Positions 1-6,522 of a stretch of DNA of 27,698 nt are shown one piece after another. The stretch's first letter is position 1. Every line of letters starts with the position of its first letter. This stretch comes from a virus. The stretch covers positions 1-27,698 of the IMG/VR virus record IMGVR_UViG_3300031660_000039; one strand, 5' to 3'. The position numbers and the translations under genes were made by a program. The notes beneath the pieces were generated by a model. The model did not search any database and was not told where the DNA came from. It saw only the letters and a list, made by a program, of their open reading frames with translations.

Positions 1-518
1 AGCGCGACGAGGGCGTCGGCAGCGCGGCCGCTAGCCAGCTTATAGACATCGACGACATCATAAGTAGGATCGACGAAGACCCGACGCTCACGACCGGCGC
101 GTGGGGATGGGCTACAAGGAGGCTTGCAATTACGCCGGCGGGCAGAGTTCAAGCGCTGCTAGACAGCGTGCAGTCGACACTAGCTCTAGACAGTCTGAAG
201 GCCCTGAAGGCCACTGGGGCCACTATGGGCGCTCTGAACCAGTCCGAACTACAACTTTTAAAAGATGAATTGGTTAAAATTGATTTGTCGTCGGATCAAG
301 CATTTATAAAAAGTCAGCTCGGCAAAGTTAGAGGCAGATATCGCCGAATTATGGGCGACCTTTACAGAGGCGCAAACGCCGATGACACCGCCAGACTTAA
401 CTCATTTTTAGGCGTCGACCAGAAGCCGTCGTGGGCTGGGGGTGCGTCTAGCAGCACGCCAGAACCGCCCAGCGATGAAGATCTCGACCGTCTTTACCCG
501 CCAACAACTACCAATTAA
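1..518 (+). CDS. Internal virion-type protein, 5'-truncated
   Basis: The reading frame is open from base 3 to the TAA at 516-518 with no start in good context, so the gene begins upstream of the window. A GTG at 168 exists but lacks a ribosome site, and the frame upstream reads as normal protein. The visible 171 residues are helical and charged. They contain a segment reading LKALKATGATMGALNQSEL, of a kind I recall in phage structural proteins, where a helix is followed by Gly-rich GAxxGALxxxEL. The C-terminus is Pro/Ser rich and probably disordered. The next gene follows after 14 bases and is a large ejection-type protein, so a role in the virion interior or tail is likely. This is inferred from context and a remembered motif, not from a catalytic signature. 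Confidence 0.7.
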   Translation, partial: RDEGVGSAAASQLIDIDDIISRIDEDPTLTTGAWGWATRRLAITPAGRVQALLDSVQSTLALDSLKALKATGATMGALNQSELQLLKDELVKIDLSSDQAFIKSQLGKVRGRYRRIMGDLYRGANADDTARLNSFLGVDQKPSWAGGASSSTPEPPSDEDLDRLYPPTTTN

Positions 519-532
519 GATAGGAGCATAAT

Positions 533-2809
533 ATGGCTTCCACCGCCGAGCAGTTACGAGACCAAGCACGCCAAGCGCACGCAGCAGGAGACGCTGCGGC
601 GGCGGCGCGCTTTATGGAGCGCGCCAGAGAGGCATCTGCCTCTGCGTCCAGCATACCCGTTCCAGAGGGGTCCACGTTGCTAAAGCAATACGAGGACGGC
701 GGATACATAACACAAAATCGCAAGACGCGGCAAATGCAGTACATAAATCCGAATAACGCTTATGTGACTGCCGATCAGGGCACTGTTACCAGTATCATAC
801 GTGAGCAGGGCAACGCTGGGAAAGTTGTCAAAGGCGAAATGTCTCGCGACGTAGTCGGCGAAGGCTTTACATCGATTGCCAGCATGTTTGGCAAGGGCCT
901 GCCGTTTGCCCGAGGATATGTCGAGAAAGCTATGGCCGCCGTCAATCCCAACATAAGCGAGGAGACGATCAGGAACGCCATTGGCTCTCAAGAAGCGGAG
1001 CTGCCAGCGTTAACTGGCTTGGCTCGCACGGCGACCGGCGCGGCGGCCGTGGTCGGGTCTGGCGTAGACAGGTTGATAAGCTCGCCCAGCGCGCTAATGC
1101 GAACGCTACAAGGCGTCGGGGTCGGAACAGGATTAGGAGCCGCAGAGGGCGCCGTGGCTGGATACGGTGAGGGTGGGCTTCCAGAAGCCGCGCGCCAAGC
1201 CGAGACTGGCGCACAATTCGGAGCTGCCGGCGGACTATTGGCGCCCATAGCGGGCTCAATAGCGGGCGGAGTTGCTAGATTAAAGGCAGAAGCCCCCGTG
1301 CTGGCCGAGATAAACAAGATTGGGGCAAAGGGCGACGCACGCAGGATTATAAAAGACGCCGTAGAGGCAGACGGAGCTGGAGCTGTTTTAGCGGCATCCA
1401 GCCAAACTCCGTATGGCACAATCGCCACGCTCGGGCCAAATATGTCAAACCTGCTAGACGCCGTAGCCAACTCCCAAGGGAGAGGCGCTGCAATCGTTAG
1501 AACCAATCTCGGTGAAACCTCGCTGGGAGCTTCGCGCGATTTAACTAGGACAATAGACGAAGTCCTCGGTCTTCCGACTTCCGGCAAGACGGGGCAGAAA
1601 ATAGCCATTATGGCGGATACTCGAGAGAATAGGAAAAAACTGTACGGCAGCGCATATGACGCGTCAATCACCCCCGGAGAAGATGCATCAGACAATGTTC
1701 TTGACCTCTACACTAGAGTAATACCGGAAGACCTTACCGGCGCCAGAAACTTGATGCAGCAAGAGGGCAGCGGGTTTGACTACATGGTGCCAACCCGCGT
1801 CAGCGAGGAACAGGCCAACAAGATACTCGCCAAGAATGCCGGCGTTGAGATTACATACGACGTTGATGGAAACTACATTGCCATGCGGACGCCGACAGTG
1901 GAAACGCTGGACTACGTCACCCGGCGCCTGCACAGCCGCGCTCAAGAGCTTAAAGTGTCTGGCGACCTTGAGGGGTATCGGTCCAAAACAGCTCTAGCGA
2001 TCCAAATGCGCAACGCGCTGGACGAAGTAAGCCCAGACTATGCTGCGGCTCGGGCCGCCGGTAAGGATGCCATAGACCAAAAGATTGCCGCCGATTTGGG
2101 CACCGACTTACTTAGCACTAAAACCACCATGGAAGACGTGCAGATTGCGCTAGAGGCCATGGGGCCAGTCGAGCTAAAGCAGCTCAGAATTGCCCTACGC
2201 AATAGCATTGAAAACACTGCGGCCAACGCAAAAATCAACCCCAGAGCCACTAATTCTACGGAAGTCGTAGAGGCATTGGCTACTTTAAAATCTCTAAATA
2301 CTAGAGCCGTGGCCACAAAATTGCGCATGGTTTTGGGTGAAGTTGGCTTTGAGAAAATGTCTCAACAAATTGCCAACACCAGCGACGCAATGTTAATGGA
2401 GGCCACTGTGGTTGCCGGGTCTCGCACGGCGATTAGGCAGCTTGTGCAAAAGAGATTTGAAGAAATTATCGGCCCTAGCGTTGGCGAACAAATTGGACAG
2501 AAGGGGCTGATTGGAGCAGTCACGTCCCCAGCCGTAGACGCCGCAGTGTCTGGAGGCTCCCAAGCCTCTCGGATTACAGCGGCGCAAGAACAGCTCGCGC
2601 CAGTGCTGTCTCGACGCATGACACCAGAAGACCTGATGCGTCAGGCTCTGGCTATGGAAAACGCCGCACCGGGTATTGCGCGGGCAAGAGAGGCAGGCGA
2701 AGCGCGCAGGAGCTTAATCACCGGCGGGATACTGGGCGGCACTATTGCCCAGCAACCCGCCGGCAGAGAAGCTCCGTTCCCGGGATTGAGCCTTCTCGGC
2801 CCCCGCTAA
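533..2809 (+). CDS. Large virion protein, likely DNA-ejection (internal) protein
   Basis: This 758-aa protein starts at an ATG preceded by TAGGAG at good spacing. Residues 1-40 are Ala-rich and helical. Residues about 160-250 are rich in Gly and Ala with GxxxG spacing (GVGVGTGLGAAEGAVAGYG, then GAQFGAAGGLLAPIAG), a glycine-zipper pattern that can insert in membranes. The rest, about 250-720, is long alpha-helical sequence with no enzyme motif. The tail is Pro/Gly rich (PFPGLSLLGPR). Phage ejection or DNA-transfer proteins commonly combine such glycine zippers with long helices. It follows the truncated internal-protein gene and ends 3 bases from a convergent gene, so it closes the virion module. 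A tail or stopper protein is the main alternative. The exact role is not proven. Confidence 0.65.
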   Translation: MASTAEQLRDQARQAHAAGDAAAAARFMERAREASASASSIPVPEGSTLLKQYEDGGYITQNRKTRQMQYINPNNAYVTADQGTVTSIIREQGNAGKVVKGEMSRDVVGEGFTSIASMFGKGLPFARGYVEKAMAAVNPNISEETIRNAIGSQEAELPALTGLARTATGAAAVVGSGVDRLISSPSALMRTLQGVGVGTGLGAAEGAVAGYGEGGLPEAARQAETGAQFGAAGGLLAPIAGSIAGGVARLKAEAPVLAEINKIGAKGDARRIIKDAVEADGAGAVLAASSQTPYGTIATLGPNMSNLLDAVANSQGRGAAIVRTNLGETSLGASRDLTRTIDEVLGLPTSGKTGQKIAIMADTRENRKKLYGSAYDASITPGEDASDNVLDLYTRVIPEDLTGARNLMQQEGSGFDYMVPTRVSEEQANKILAKNAGVEITYDVDGNYIAMRTPTVETLDYVTRRLHSRAQELKVSGDLEGYRSKTALAIQMRNALDEVSPDYAAARAAGKDAIDQKIAADLGTDLLSTKTTMEDVQIALEAMGPVELKQLRIALRNSIENTAANAKINPRATNSTEVVEALATLKSLNTRAVATKLRMVLGEVGFEKMSQQIANTSDAMLMEATVVAGSRTAIRQLVQKRFEEIIGPSVGEQIGQKGLIGAVTSPAVDAAVSGGSQASRITAAQEQLAPVLSRRMTPEDLMRQALAMENAAPGIARAREAGEARRSLITGGILGGTIAQQPAGREAPFPGLSLLGPR

Positions 2810-2812
2810 CCG

Positions 2813-3013
2813 CTACTTCTTGGCAGCTTTTTTAGGCGCAGTCTTAGCGGGCTGCGCCCTTAACGTGTCTGCCGCAGCCTGATGCAGCTCCGCCGCCTGA
2901 TCTTGTATGATCGTGGCCGCCCGCTCGCAGAACTTAAAAAGCGCCATAATATTTACCACGCGGTGCGGATTGTTGAGATTTCGCACGAGCTCTTTTGTGT
3001 TGTCGTCTAACAT
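2813..3013 (-). CDS. Small protein with basic Lys/Ala tail
   Basis: I chose the ATG at 3013, giving 66 residues, because GGAGG sits 7 bases before it. A longer frame from 3046 has no ribosome site. The body (MLDDNTKELVRNLNNPHRV onward) is helical and the C-terminus is a basic low-complexity tail (KTAPKKAAKK), which might touch nucleic acid or membrane. It is convergent with the large virion gene, 3 bases away, and divergent from the 3148 gene. It therefore has its own transcript from the intergenic region. I do not recognise a family. Confidence 0.6.
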   Translation of the reverse strand: MLDDNTKELVRNLNNPHRVVNIMALFKFCERAATIIQDQAAELHQAAADTLRAQPAKTAPKKAAKK

Positions 3014-3041
3014 TGTAATTCCTCCATAGAATGTCACAAAT

Positions 3042-3070
3042 ACCATATAACATTTTTTTGCCTATGTGAA
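3042..3070 (-). promoter_or_regulatory. Candidate promoter for the 2813-3013 gene
   Basis: On the minus strand TTCACA (3065-3070; 5 of 6 to TTGACA) is followed after 17 bases by TATGGT (3042-3047; 4 of 6 to TATAAT). It lies about 29 bases upstream of the chosen start. This is a consensus match only. Confidence 0.3.
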
Positions 3071-3092
3071 CATTTAGTGCTTGCAAAGGTAT

Positions 3093-3120
3093 GATGTTAA
3101 CATTAGGGTAACTTATATAG
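3093..3120 (+). promoter_or_regulatory. Promoter with CtrA-like box, copy 1
   Basis: GATGTTAACATTAGGGTAAC at 3093-3112 is followed at once by TTATATAG, a good -10 element. TTAA-N7-GTAA within it (3097-3111) is one base off the alphaproteobacterial CtrA consensus TTAA-N7-TTAA. No good -35 hexamer lies 16-18 bases upstream of the -10, which suits an activator-dependent promoter. The same element recurs on the minus strand at 17884-17912 upstream of an unrelated gene. The downstream leader (GACACA, CAAAGG, ACGGATATG) is conserved between the two copies as well, so the whole unit seems to be under selection or recently copied. Confidence 0.65.
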
Positions 3121-3147
3121 AGAGACACAAACAAAGGGAACACGGAT

Positions 3148-3393
3148 ATGACAATGTTTAGCACATCCACAATCGCAGCCGAAGACATCACAATCCTTTG
3201 CGTATTGGACGCAGACGGCGAAACAGCGGTTGTTGAGTTTAAGACAAACGGTGCTTTCTTTATCGCTGACACATCCGACCTTGTAGAGTTTGGTGAGGTG
3301 TTTCAGATCACCAACACAAAGCGCATGAAGGCTGGCGCAACACCAGAAGAAAAAATCAACGTGGCACGCAAAGATTACTTTGGCACCGCATAA
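3148..3393 (+). CDS. Small accessory protein in cassette 1 (unknown function)
   Basis: This 81-aa protein starts with ATG after AAAGGGAACACGGAT. I do not recognise its family. The sequence alternates strand-like stretches (DITILCVLD, ETAVVEFKTNGAFFIAD), suggesting a small beta-rich fold, and ends with a basic helix (EEKINVARKDYFGTA). There is no signal peptide or membrane segment. It is flanked by its own CtrA-box promoter and its own TTCG-loop terminator, so it is an autonomous unit inserted between virion genes and the accessory operon. Its codon third positions look less GC-rich than the replication genes. Such self-contained phage genes (morons) often alter the host or block other phages. 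That role is inference from layout only. Confidence 0.7.
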   Translation: MTMFSTSTIAAEDITILCVLDADGETAVVEFKTNGAFFIADTSDLVEFGEVFQITNTKRMKAGATPEEKINVARKDYFGTA

Positions 3394-3401
3394 CGCAACA
3401 C

Positions 3402-3419
3402 GGGGAGCTTCGGCTCCCC
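3402..3419 (+). terminator. TTCG-tetraloop hairpin terminator, copy 1
   Basis: GGGGAGCTTCGGCTCCCC forms a perfect 7-bp stem with a TTCG loop, 9 bases after the stop of the 3148 gene. There is no following T-run. The identical 18 bases stand behind the gene of the second cassette on the minus strand (17437-17454). Confidence 0.65.
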
Positions 3420-3433
3420 ACAGGCGCCTGCGT

Positions 3434-3469
3434 AAAGGGGTAACGACTTCCCGAAGTTATTACCCCTTT
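3434..3469 (+). other. Long near-perfect inverted repeat
   Basis: AAAGGGGTAACGACTTC (3434-3450) pairs with GAAGTTATTACCCCTTT (3453-3469), with two adjacent imperfect positions. The hairpin is A-rich on the left and T-rich on the right, like a bidirectional terminator. It sits just before the leader of the 3504 gene, so it could be a second terminator or an RNA leader structure. A short palindrome, CAGGCGCCTG (3421-3430), separates it from the TTCG hairpin. Confidence 0.5.
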
Positions 3470-3503
3470 AAGAAGTGCCTAGAAATCAAGTTGGAGAAAT
3501 AAA

Positions 3504-4034
3504 ATGATTAAAGAAATTGAAGTAACTTTTGTGGCGGATCATTACGCGTTTGCTATTGTGCAGGACGACTACTCTCAGGCATACGTCCCAGCCTCAGTGA
3601 TGAACACCTTGAAAAAAATCCGTGTGGGTAGCCGATACAAAGCTGGTCTCGTCGAAAATAAAAACAATGACCGCAGGCACGCGACACCGTGGTTTGTGAC
3701 CTACATTCCCGAAGAAAAAGCGGACGAGGTCAACGCGTTTGAACCTCTTAAATATTTGTTTGACGAAGCTGAGGAAGTCGAAATTCGGCCGAGGAGGTAT
3801 AATAAAACAGTTTCGGAAATCGTCAGGGACGCCGTCCCCTTAATGGAGGGAAAACCTTTTATCGTTGCAGAGCTGGCCAATATTTCTGGGGTAAGTAACA
3901 GCGAGGTCAGCACAGTCCTAAATAATATGTTTACTCTGGGCCAGATGTCATGCGCTAAAATATACAAGTCAGGCGGGCAAGCTAGATCCACGCAGACCGT
4001 GTGGTGTGACGATGTAAGCGAGCTGTTAAAATGA
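3504..4034 (+). CDS. Two-domain protein with C-terminal winged helix
   Basis: The 176-aa protein starts at an ATG preceded by TTGGAGAAATAAA. Residues about 1-70 are strand-rich (IEVTFVADHYAFAIVQ, RYKAGLVENKN), suggesting a small beta-barrel that could be OB-like. Residues about 98-165 look like a winged helix: helix (TVSEIVRDAVPLM), helix-turn-helix (FIVAELANISGVSNSEVSTV), then a wing. The last helix of the HTH precedes LNNMFTLGQM, the usual dimer or wing lead-in. DNA or RNA binding is likely. It heads an operon of ATGA-coupled genes and may act on early phage or host expression. The C-terminal fold resembles that of the 4624 gene product in layout. No family name can be given. Confidence 0.65.
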   Translation: MIKEIEVTFVADHYAFAIVQDDYSQAYVPASVMNTLKKIRVGSRYKAGLVENKNNDRRHATPWFVTYIPEEKADEVNAFEPLKYLFDEAEEVEIRPRRYNKTVSEIVRDAVPLMEGKPFIVAELANISGVSNSEVSTVLNNMFTLGQMSCAKIYKSGGQARSTQTVWCDDVSELLK

Positions 4035-4174
4035 AAATAACCAAGCAAGATTACGTCATTCTCGCGACGACGCTGGCGCTGTGCGCCTTGCTGGTCGCGT
4101 GCACGCTTCCAGAAGCCTCTGAGAGCCACACAGACCGCCCTCAGGCGCGTCCAACACACTGGGAGGCACTCTGA
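4031..4174 (+). CDS. Small putative lipoprotein
   Basis: ATGA overlap with the preceding stop gives a 47-aa ORF. The N-terminus MKITKQDYVILATTLALCALLVAC is a lipoprotein-type signal: basic start, hydrophobic core, and LVAC as a lipobox with Cys24. Only 23 residues would remain after cleavage (CTLPEASESHTDRPQARPTHW plus a few), polar and with three prolines. The residue after Cys is Thr, so no inner-membrane retention signal is seen and outer-membrane sorting is possible. Rz1-type outer spanins are short Pro-containing lipoproteins, but this gene is far from the holin/endolysin cassette. A superinfection-exclusion lipoprotein is an equal candidate. The next gene overlaps by ATGA. Confidence 0.65.
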   Translation: MKITKQDYVILATTLALCALLVACTLPEASESHTDRPQARPTHWEAL

Positions 4175-4473
4175 TGCCAAAACACACTAGGGCGTCTATT
4201 TTGGATACCGCCAAGGAGTATGTGACAAAGGATCGTGCGGCGACCCACGGTTCAATGGAAGACAACTTTTCCACCATTGCCGCTTACTGGAATATTCATC
4301 TTGGGGGCGATTTTGTTGACGCCGTCGACGTTGGCCTGATGATGGTCATGGTGAAATTATCAAGAGCAAAAATGAACAAAACGCACTTAGATAATTTTGT
4401 GGATTTGGCAGGATACAGCGCGTGCGCTGGGGAATTAGCAATGAAGGGAGACGACGATGACGACGCGAATTGA
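4174..4473 (+). CDS. DUF6378-like phage protein
   Basis: This 99-aa protein overlaps the upstream stop (ATGA), with GGGAGG in front of the start. The sequence matches what I recall of the DUF6378 family: TKDRAATHGSMEDNFSTIAAYW, then VDVGLMMVMVKLSRAKMN and HLDNFVDLAGYSACAGELA. The HG..E..F and DN..DLAGY motifs are the usual conserved points. The family is common in phages of many hosts and has no firm function. The helical pattern with conserved His/Glu/Asp is reminiscent of all-alpha nucleotide pyrophosphohydrolases, which is inference. It ends in an Asp-rich tail overlapping the next start. Family assignment is from memory. Confidence 0.75.
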   Translation: MPKHTRASILDTAKEYVTKDRAATHGSMEDNFSTIAAYWNIHLGGDFVDAVDVGLMMVMVKLSRAKMNKTHLDNFVDLAGYSACAGELAMKGDDDDDAN

Positions 4474-4627
4474 ATGCCCCGAGTGTGACGGCGAGGGCAC
4501 CGTCGAGCACGACCGGTTTCTGCCGGCCAGCCACGCAAATCCGTTCGGTGATTACGAAAGTTATAACATCGAGTGCGCCAACTGTGCGGGGTACGGAACT
4601 ATTCTGGCAATGGAGGACGACGAATGA
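4457..4627 (+). CDS. Small DnaJ-type zinc-finger protein
   Basis: This 56-aa ORF starts inside the end of the 4174 gene and has GGGAG about 9 bases upstream. It holds two CxxCxGxG-type knuckles, CPECDGEG (residues 7-14) and CANCAGYG (40-47), as in the cysteine-rich domain of DnaJ. Four cysteines in two pairs would bind one zinc. The spacing between the pairs is shorter than two full DnaJ zinc modules, so it is a single mini-finger. Phages often carry such peptides next to DUF6378-like genes; a role as protein- or nucleic-acid-binding adaptor is inference. Its stop overlaps the next start by ATGA, so the two are translationally coupled. Confidence 0.75.
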   Translation: MTTRIECPECDGEGTVEHDRFLPASHANPFGDYESYNIECANCAGYGTILAMEDDE

Positions 4628-5424
4628 CCCCGGTGGCAGCATATAACCGCAAGCATGTCAAGATCTTGGCCAAGGAGGGCCTGTCGCAAAAGGAAATCGC
4701 CGACAAGCTGAAAATTGCAACGTCAACAGTCCACCGGATTAAGCATGAGCTGGGCCTGACATTGGGGAGGAAGAGGAATGAATACGGACCAAGACACGAA
4801 ATCTACCGAGAGGCTCGAAAAGATTTGCAAGAGGCTCGACAGGGTCTGCACAATAATCCTGACGGAGCCATCGACGCAGAGGAGGCCAAATTTGCAACAG
4901 AGATTACAGGAGCTGAGCTCGCTGCTCGATTTAATGAAATCCGCAATAGTCGATCTCCAGAAGCGCGACTAAAAGCAAATTTGCAATTTGCCACGACAAG
5001 GCACGAAAGAAACGAGATCATTTATGGTCACGTCTTGATGGAGTTTGAGAAGCTACAGCACAAACTAGGTAAACGCGGCCCGCTGCCGCCCAAGGAGCGC
5101 AAAGAGACGTACACGTCTGAAGTCTCGAGCCCTAAACCAAGCCTAAGCGCGCGCGTGTTAGCCGCAAAACGAAAGGAGTACGGGGCGAAGCAGGGCCTCA
5201 AGCTGCTGAGGCTGATGCCGTCGCACGACGGATATACGGCGGCGGAATTGGCGCTGCTGATCGACGAGAGCGTGCAGCGCGTGTCAAACTACCTCGACCG
5301 GCTGTTTAACGAGGGATCGCTGTATCGGGTGCGTATGCTGGTCACAATTAAAGACAAGACTAAGCGGCAGTGGCGGTGGGTCTACAGCAAGTCTCCAATC
5401 GAAACAAATTACAAGTGGGATTGA
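4624..5424 (+). CDS. DNA-binding protein with N-terminal HTH and C-terminal winged helix
   Basis: I start at the ATG overlapping the previous stop, preceded by GGAGG, giving 266 residues. Residues 8-45 form a helix-turn-helix (EGLSQKEIADKLKIATSTV, then HRIKHELGL) of the resolvase/sigma-like type. The middle, about 50-150, is charged and helical. Residues about 195-255 form a winged helix (GYTAAELALLIDESVQRVSN, then LDRLFNEGSLYRV and a basic wing KDKTKRQWRW). Two DNA-binding domains suggest a transcription or replication regulator. The frame is open throughout, but a second ORF with a good ribosome site is embedded at 4778-4972. The gene ends the accessory operon before a strong hairpin. Confidence 0.65.
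   Translation: MTPVAAYNRKHVKILAKEGLSQKEIADKLKIATSTVHRIKHELGLTLGRKRNEYGPRHEIYREARKDLQEARQGLHNNPDGAIDAEEAKFATEITGAELAARFNEIRNSRSPEARLKANLQFATTRHERNEIIYGHVLMEFEKLQHKLGKRGPLPPKERKETYTSEVSSPKPSLSARVLAAKRKEYGAKQGLKLLRLMPSHDGYTAAELALLIDESVQRVSNYLDRLFNEGSLYRVRMLVTIKDKTKRQWRWVYSKSPIETNYKWD
4778..4972 (+). CDS. Possible overprinted coiled-coil protein
   Basis: A 64-aa ORF lies in the +1 frame inside the 4624 gene. Its ATG is preceded by GGGGAGGAAGAGGA, a strong ribosome site. The product is amphipathic and helical (TERLEKICKRLDRVCTIIL, then LQQRLQELSSLLDLMKSAIV). Its third codon positions are visibly more G/C-rich than those of the enclosing frame over the same stretch, and G/C-rich third positions are the habit of confident genes such as TerL. 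Either this is a true overlapping gene or the bias is chance. Confidence 0.35.
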   Translation: MNTDQDTKSTERLEKICKRLDRVCTIILTEPSTQRRPNLQQRLQELSSLLDLMKSAIVDLQKRD

Positions 5425-5466
5425 TCGTTAAAAGATACCGGGAGATCATTTAGGTGCATTTTAAAG

Positions 5467-5496
5467 AGCCAAGTAATGCTCCGGTGTTACTTGGCT
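5467..5496. terminator. Bidirectional terminator-like hairpin
   Basis: AGCCAAGTAA (5467-5476) and TTACTTGGCT (5487-5496) form a perfect 10-bp stem with a 10-base loop. It sits between the convergent ends of the 4624 gene (+) and the lysis operon (-). There is no long T-run on either side. Confidence 0.55.
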
Positions 5497-5501
5497 ACTG
5501 A

Positions 5502-5924
5502 TCAATCGAACGACGATAAAACTTTTTCCATCGTCTTATCGCTAAACCCTTCAAAACGAATATGTGTGGATGACGCCCGGATGATTGGGTCGTCTCCACG
5601 GCACCAAAATATCTTCTCGAACTCATTCTCCAGATCTATGGAGACAAAGGCGTAGATATCCGATCTATTACGTCCATAAGCCATTTTCGTATAAAACTGA
5701 TAACAGTGGAAGCGCCGATATGTGGCCGTCTTGACCTGCAACGTCAGCAGTTTCTGTGTATACGTCTGTATATACGCGTCGTGCAGCGCAGCCTGCGCGA
5801 GCGTTGCAGTGTGGCCCGCAAGACTGAGGCGGGCCATGGCCATGTATTCTCCGGCCCGCCCCGCGCCGTTACTGGCCTTCTGGTCTTGCCTATTGGGCAA
5901 CCGCCAGCCACTTGTGCGCTTCAA
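5502..5924 (-). CDS. PD-(D/E)XK endonuclease-like protein
   Basis: This gene of up to 140 aa closes the leftward lysis operon and overlaps the endolysin end by 35 bases. The frame opens at a TTG (5924). The ATG at 5843 has a better GGAG site but would lose the GRAGEYMAMARLSLAGH segment. In the PDDEXK_5-type family I recall, an early Glu (GE), a middle Asp (here HDAYI) and an LQVKT strand (D...QxK) make the nuclease core; all three are visible. Aromatic residues after the core (YRRFHCYQFYTK) and IYAFVSIDLENEFEKIFW match the later strands. DNA cleavage or degradation is inferred. Its place after an endolysin is unusual. The start is uncertain and the family call is from motif order only. Confidence 0.55.
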   Translation of the reverse strand: MKRTSGWRLPNRQDQKASNGAGRAGEYMAMARLSLAGHTATLAQAALHDAYIQTYTQKLLTLQVKTATYRRFHCYQFYTKMAYGRNRSDIYAFVSIDLENEFEKIFWCRGDDPIIRASSTHIRFEGFSDKTMEKVLSSFD

Positions 5925-6522
5925 GCGTCTTCTCGGCCCTATGTGCCAGCCCGTGATATCCGCCGTTGACCCTCTTGCTGATCTTCTTGATCATGGGATC
6001 GGACACGCCTGCGTCCGCCATCTCGAACAATCCGTTTTGCTCGAAAAACCAAATCGCCGTATCCATGGCGTACTCGTTGGCGACTAGGTCTGGGTCTGTC
6101 ATCACGTCCGGCAGCCCCATGTCCGACGCGAATTTGCGATACGAAAATTTGCCGGTGAGCTGTAAAAATCCGCGCCCAGCAAATAGGCTGCCGTCGCCGC
6201 TCGCCTCGTCTCCATTACCCATGCGGTTGGAATAGACATTGTTGGCCAGCTTGGCCGGGTTCTTGGAGTAGGGCTTGGCGCTCTCGACCGTCGGGAAGCG
6301 AGACGGCCACACGGCCATAATCCGCTCGGGCGTGCTGTAGTAGAGCCCCTCCGTCGTTCTGGTGAAGCCCGCACTCTCGTGGGCACATTGGCCGAGCAAG
6401 TGGGCGCCGCGCTCCGGTGACAGATCGTAATATTTAGCGATCGCTCGAGCCGTGTTCGGGCCATAGGACCCGTCGGGCGATACGTTAATCTTGGATTGCA
6501 GTAATTTCATTGCGTCGCTCAT
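5890..6522 (-). CDS. Endolysin, GH19 chitinase-like muramidase
   Basis: The 210-aa protein hydrolyses peptidoglycan at the end of infection. Residues about 5-35 resemble a short peptidoglycan-binding repeat (LLQSKINVSPDGSYGPNTAR). The catalytic domain follows: LLGQCAHESAGF with Glu49, then EGLYYSTPERIMAVWPSRFP with Glu58, then FAGRGFLQLTGKFSYRKFA and the C-terminal VNGGYHGLAHR. This order of HES, two glutamates, GRG.xQLTG and NGG is characteristic of glycoside hydrolase family 19 phage lysins. There is no signal peptide, so release needs the holin. It starts within an ATGA overlap with the holin stop. Usual length for this group. Confidence 0.93.
   Translation of the reverse strand: MSDAMKLLQSKINVSPDGSYGPNTARAIAKYYDLSPERGAHLLGQCAHESAGFTRTTEGLYYSTPERIMAVWPSRFPTVESAKPYSKNPAKLANNVYSNRMGNGDEASGDGSLFAGRGFLQLTGKFSYRKFASDMGLPDVMTDPDLVANEYAMDTAIWFFEQNGLFEMADAGVSDPMIKKISKRVNGGYHGLAHRAEKTLEAHKWLAVAQ

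Noticed and set aside
988-1695. 235-codon minus-strand ORF
   Set aside because: Shadow of the 758-aa virion gene; Ala/Pro/Ser-rich with no ribosome site.
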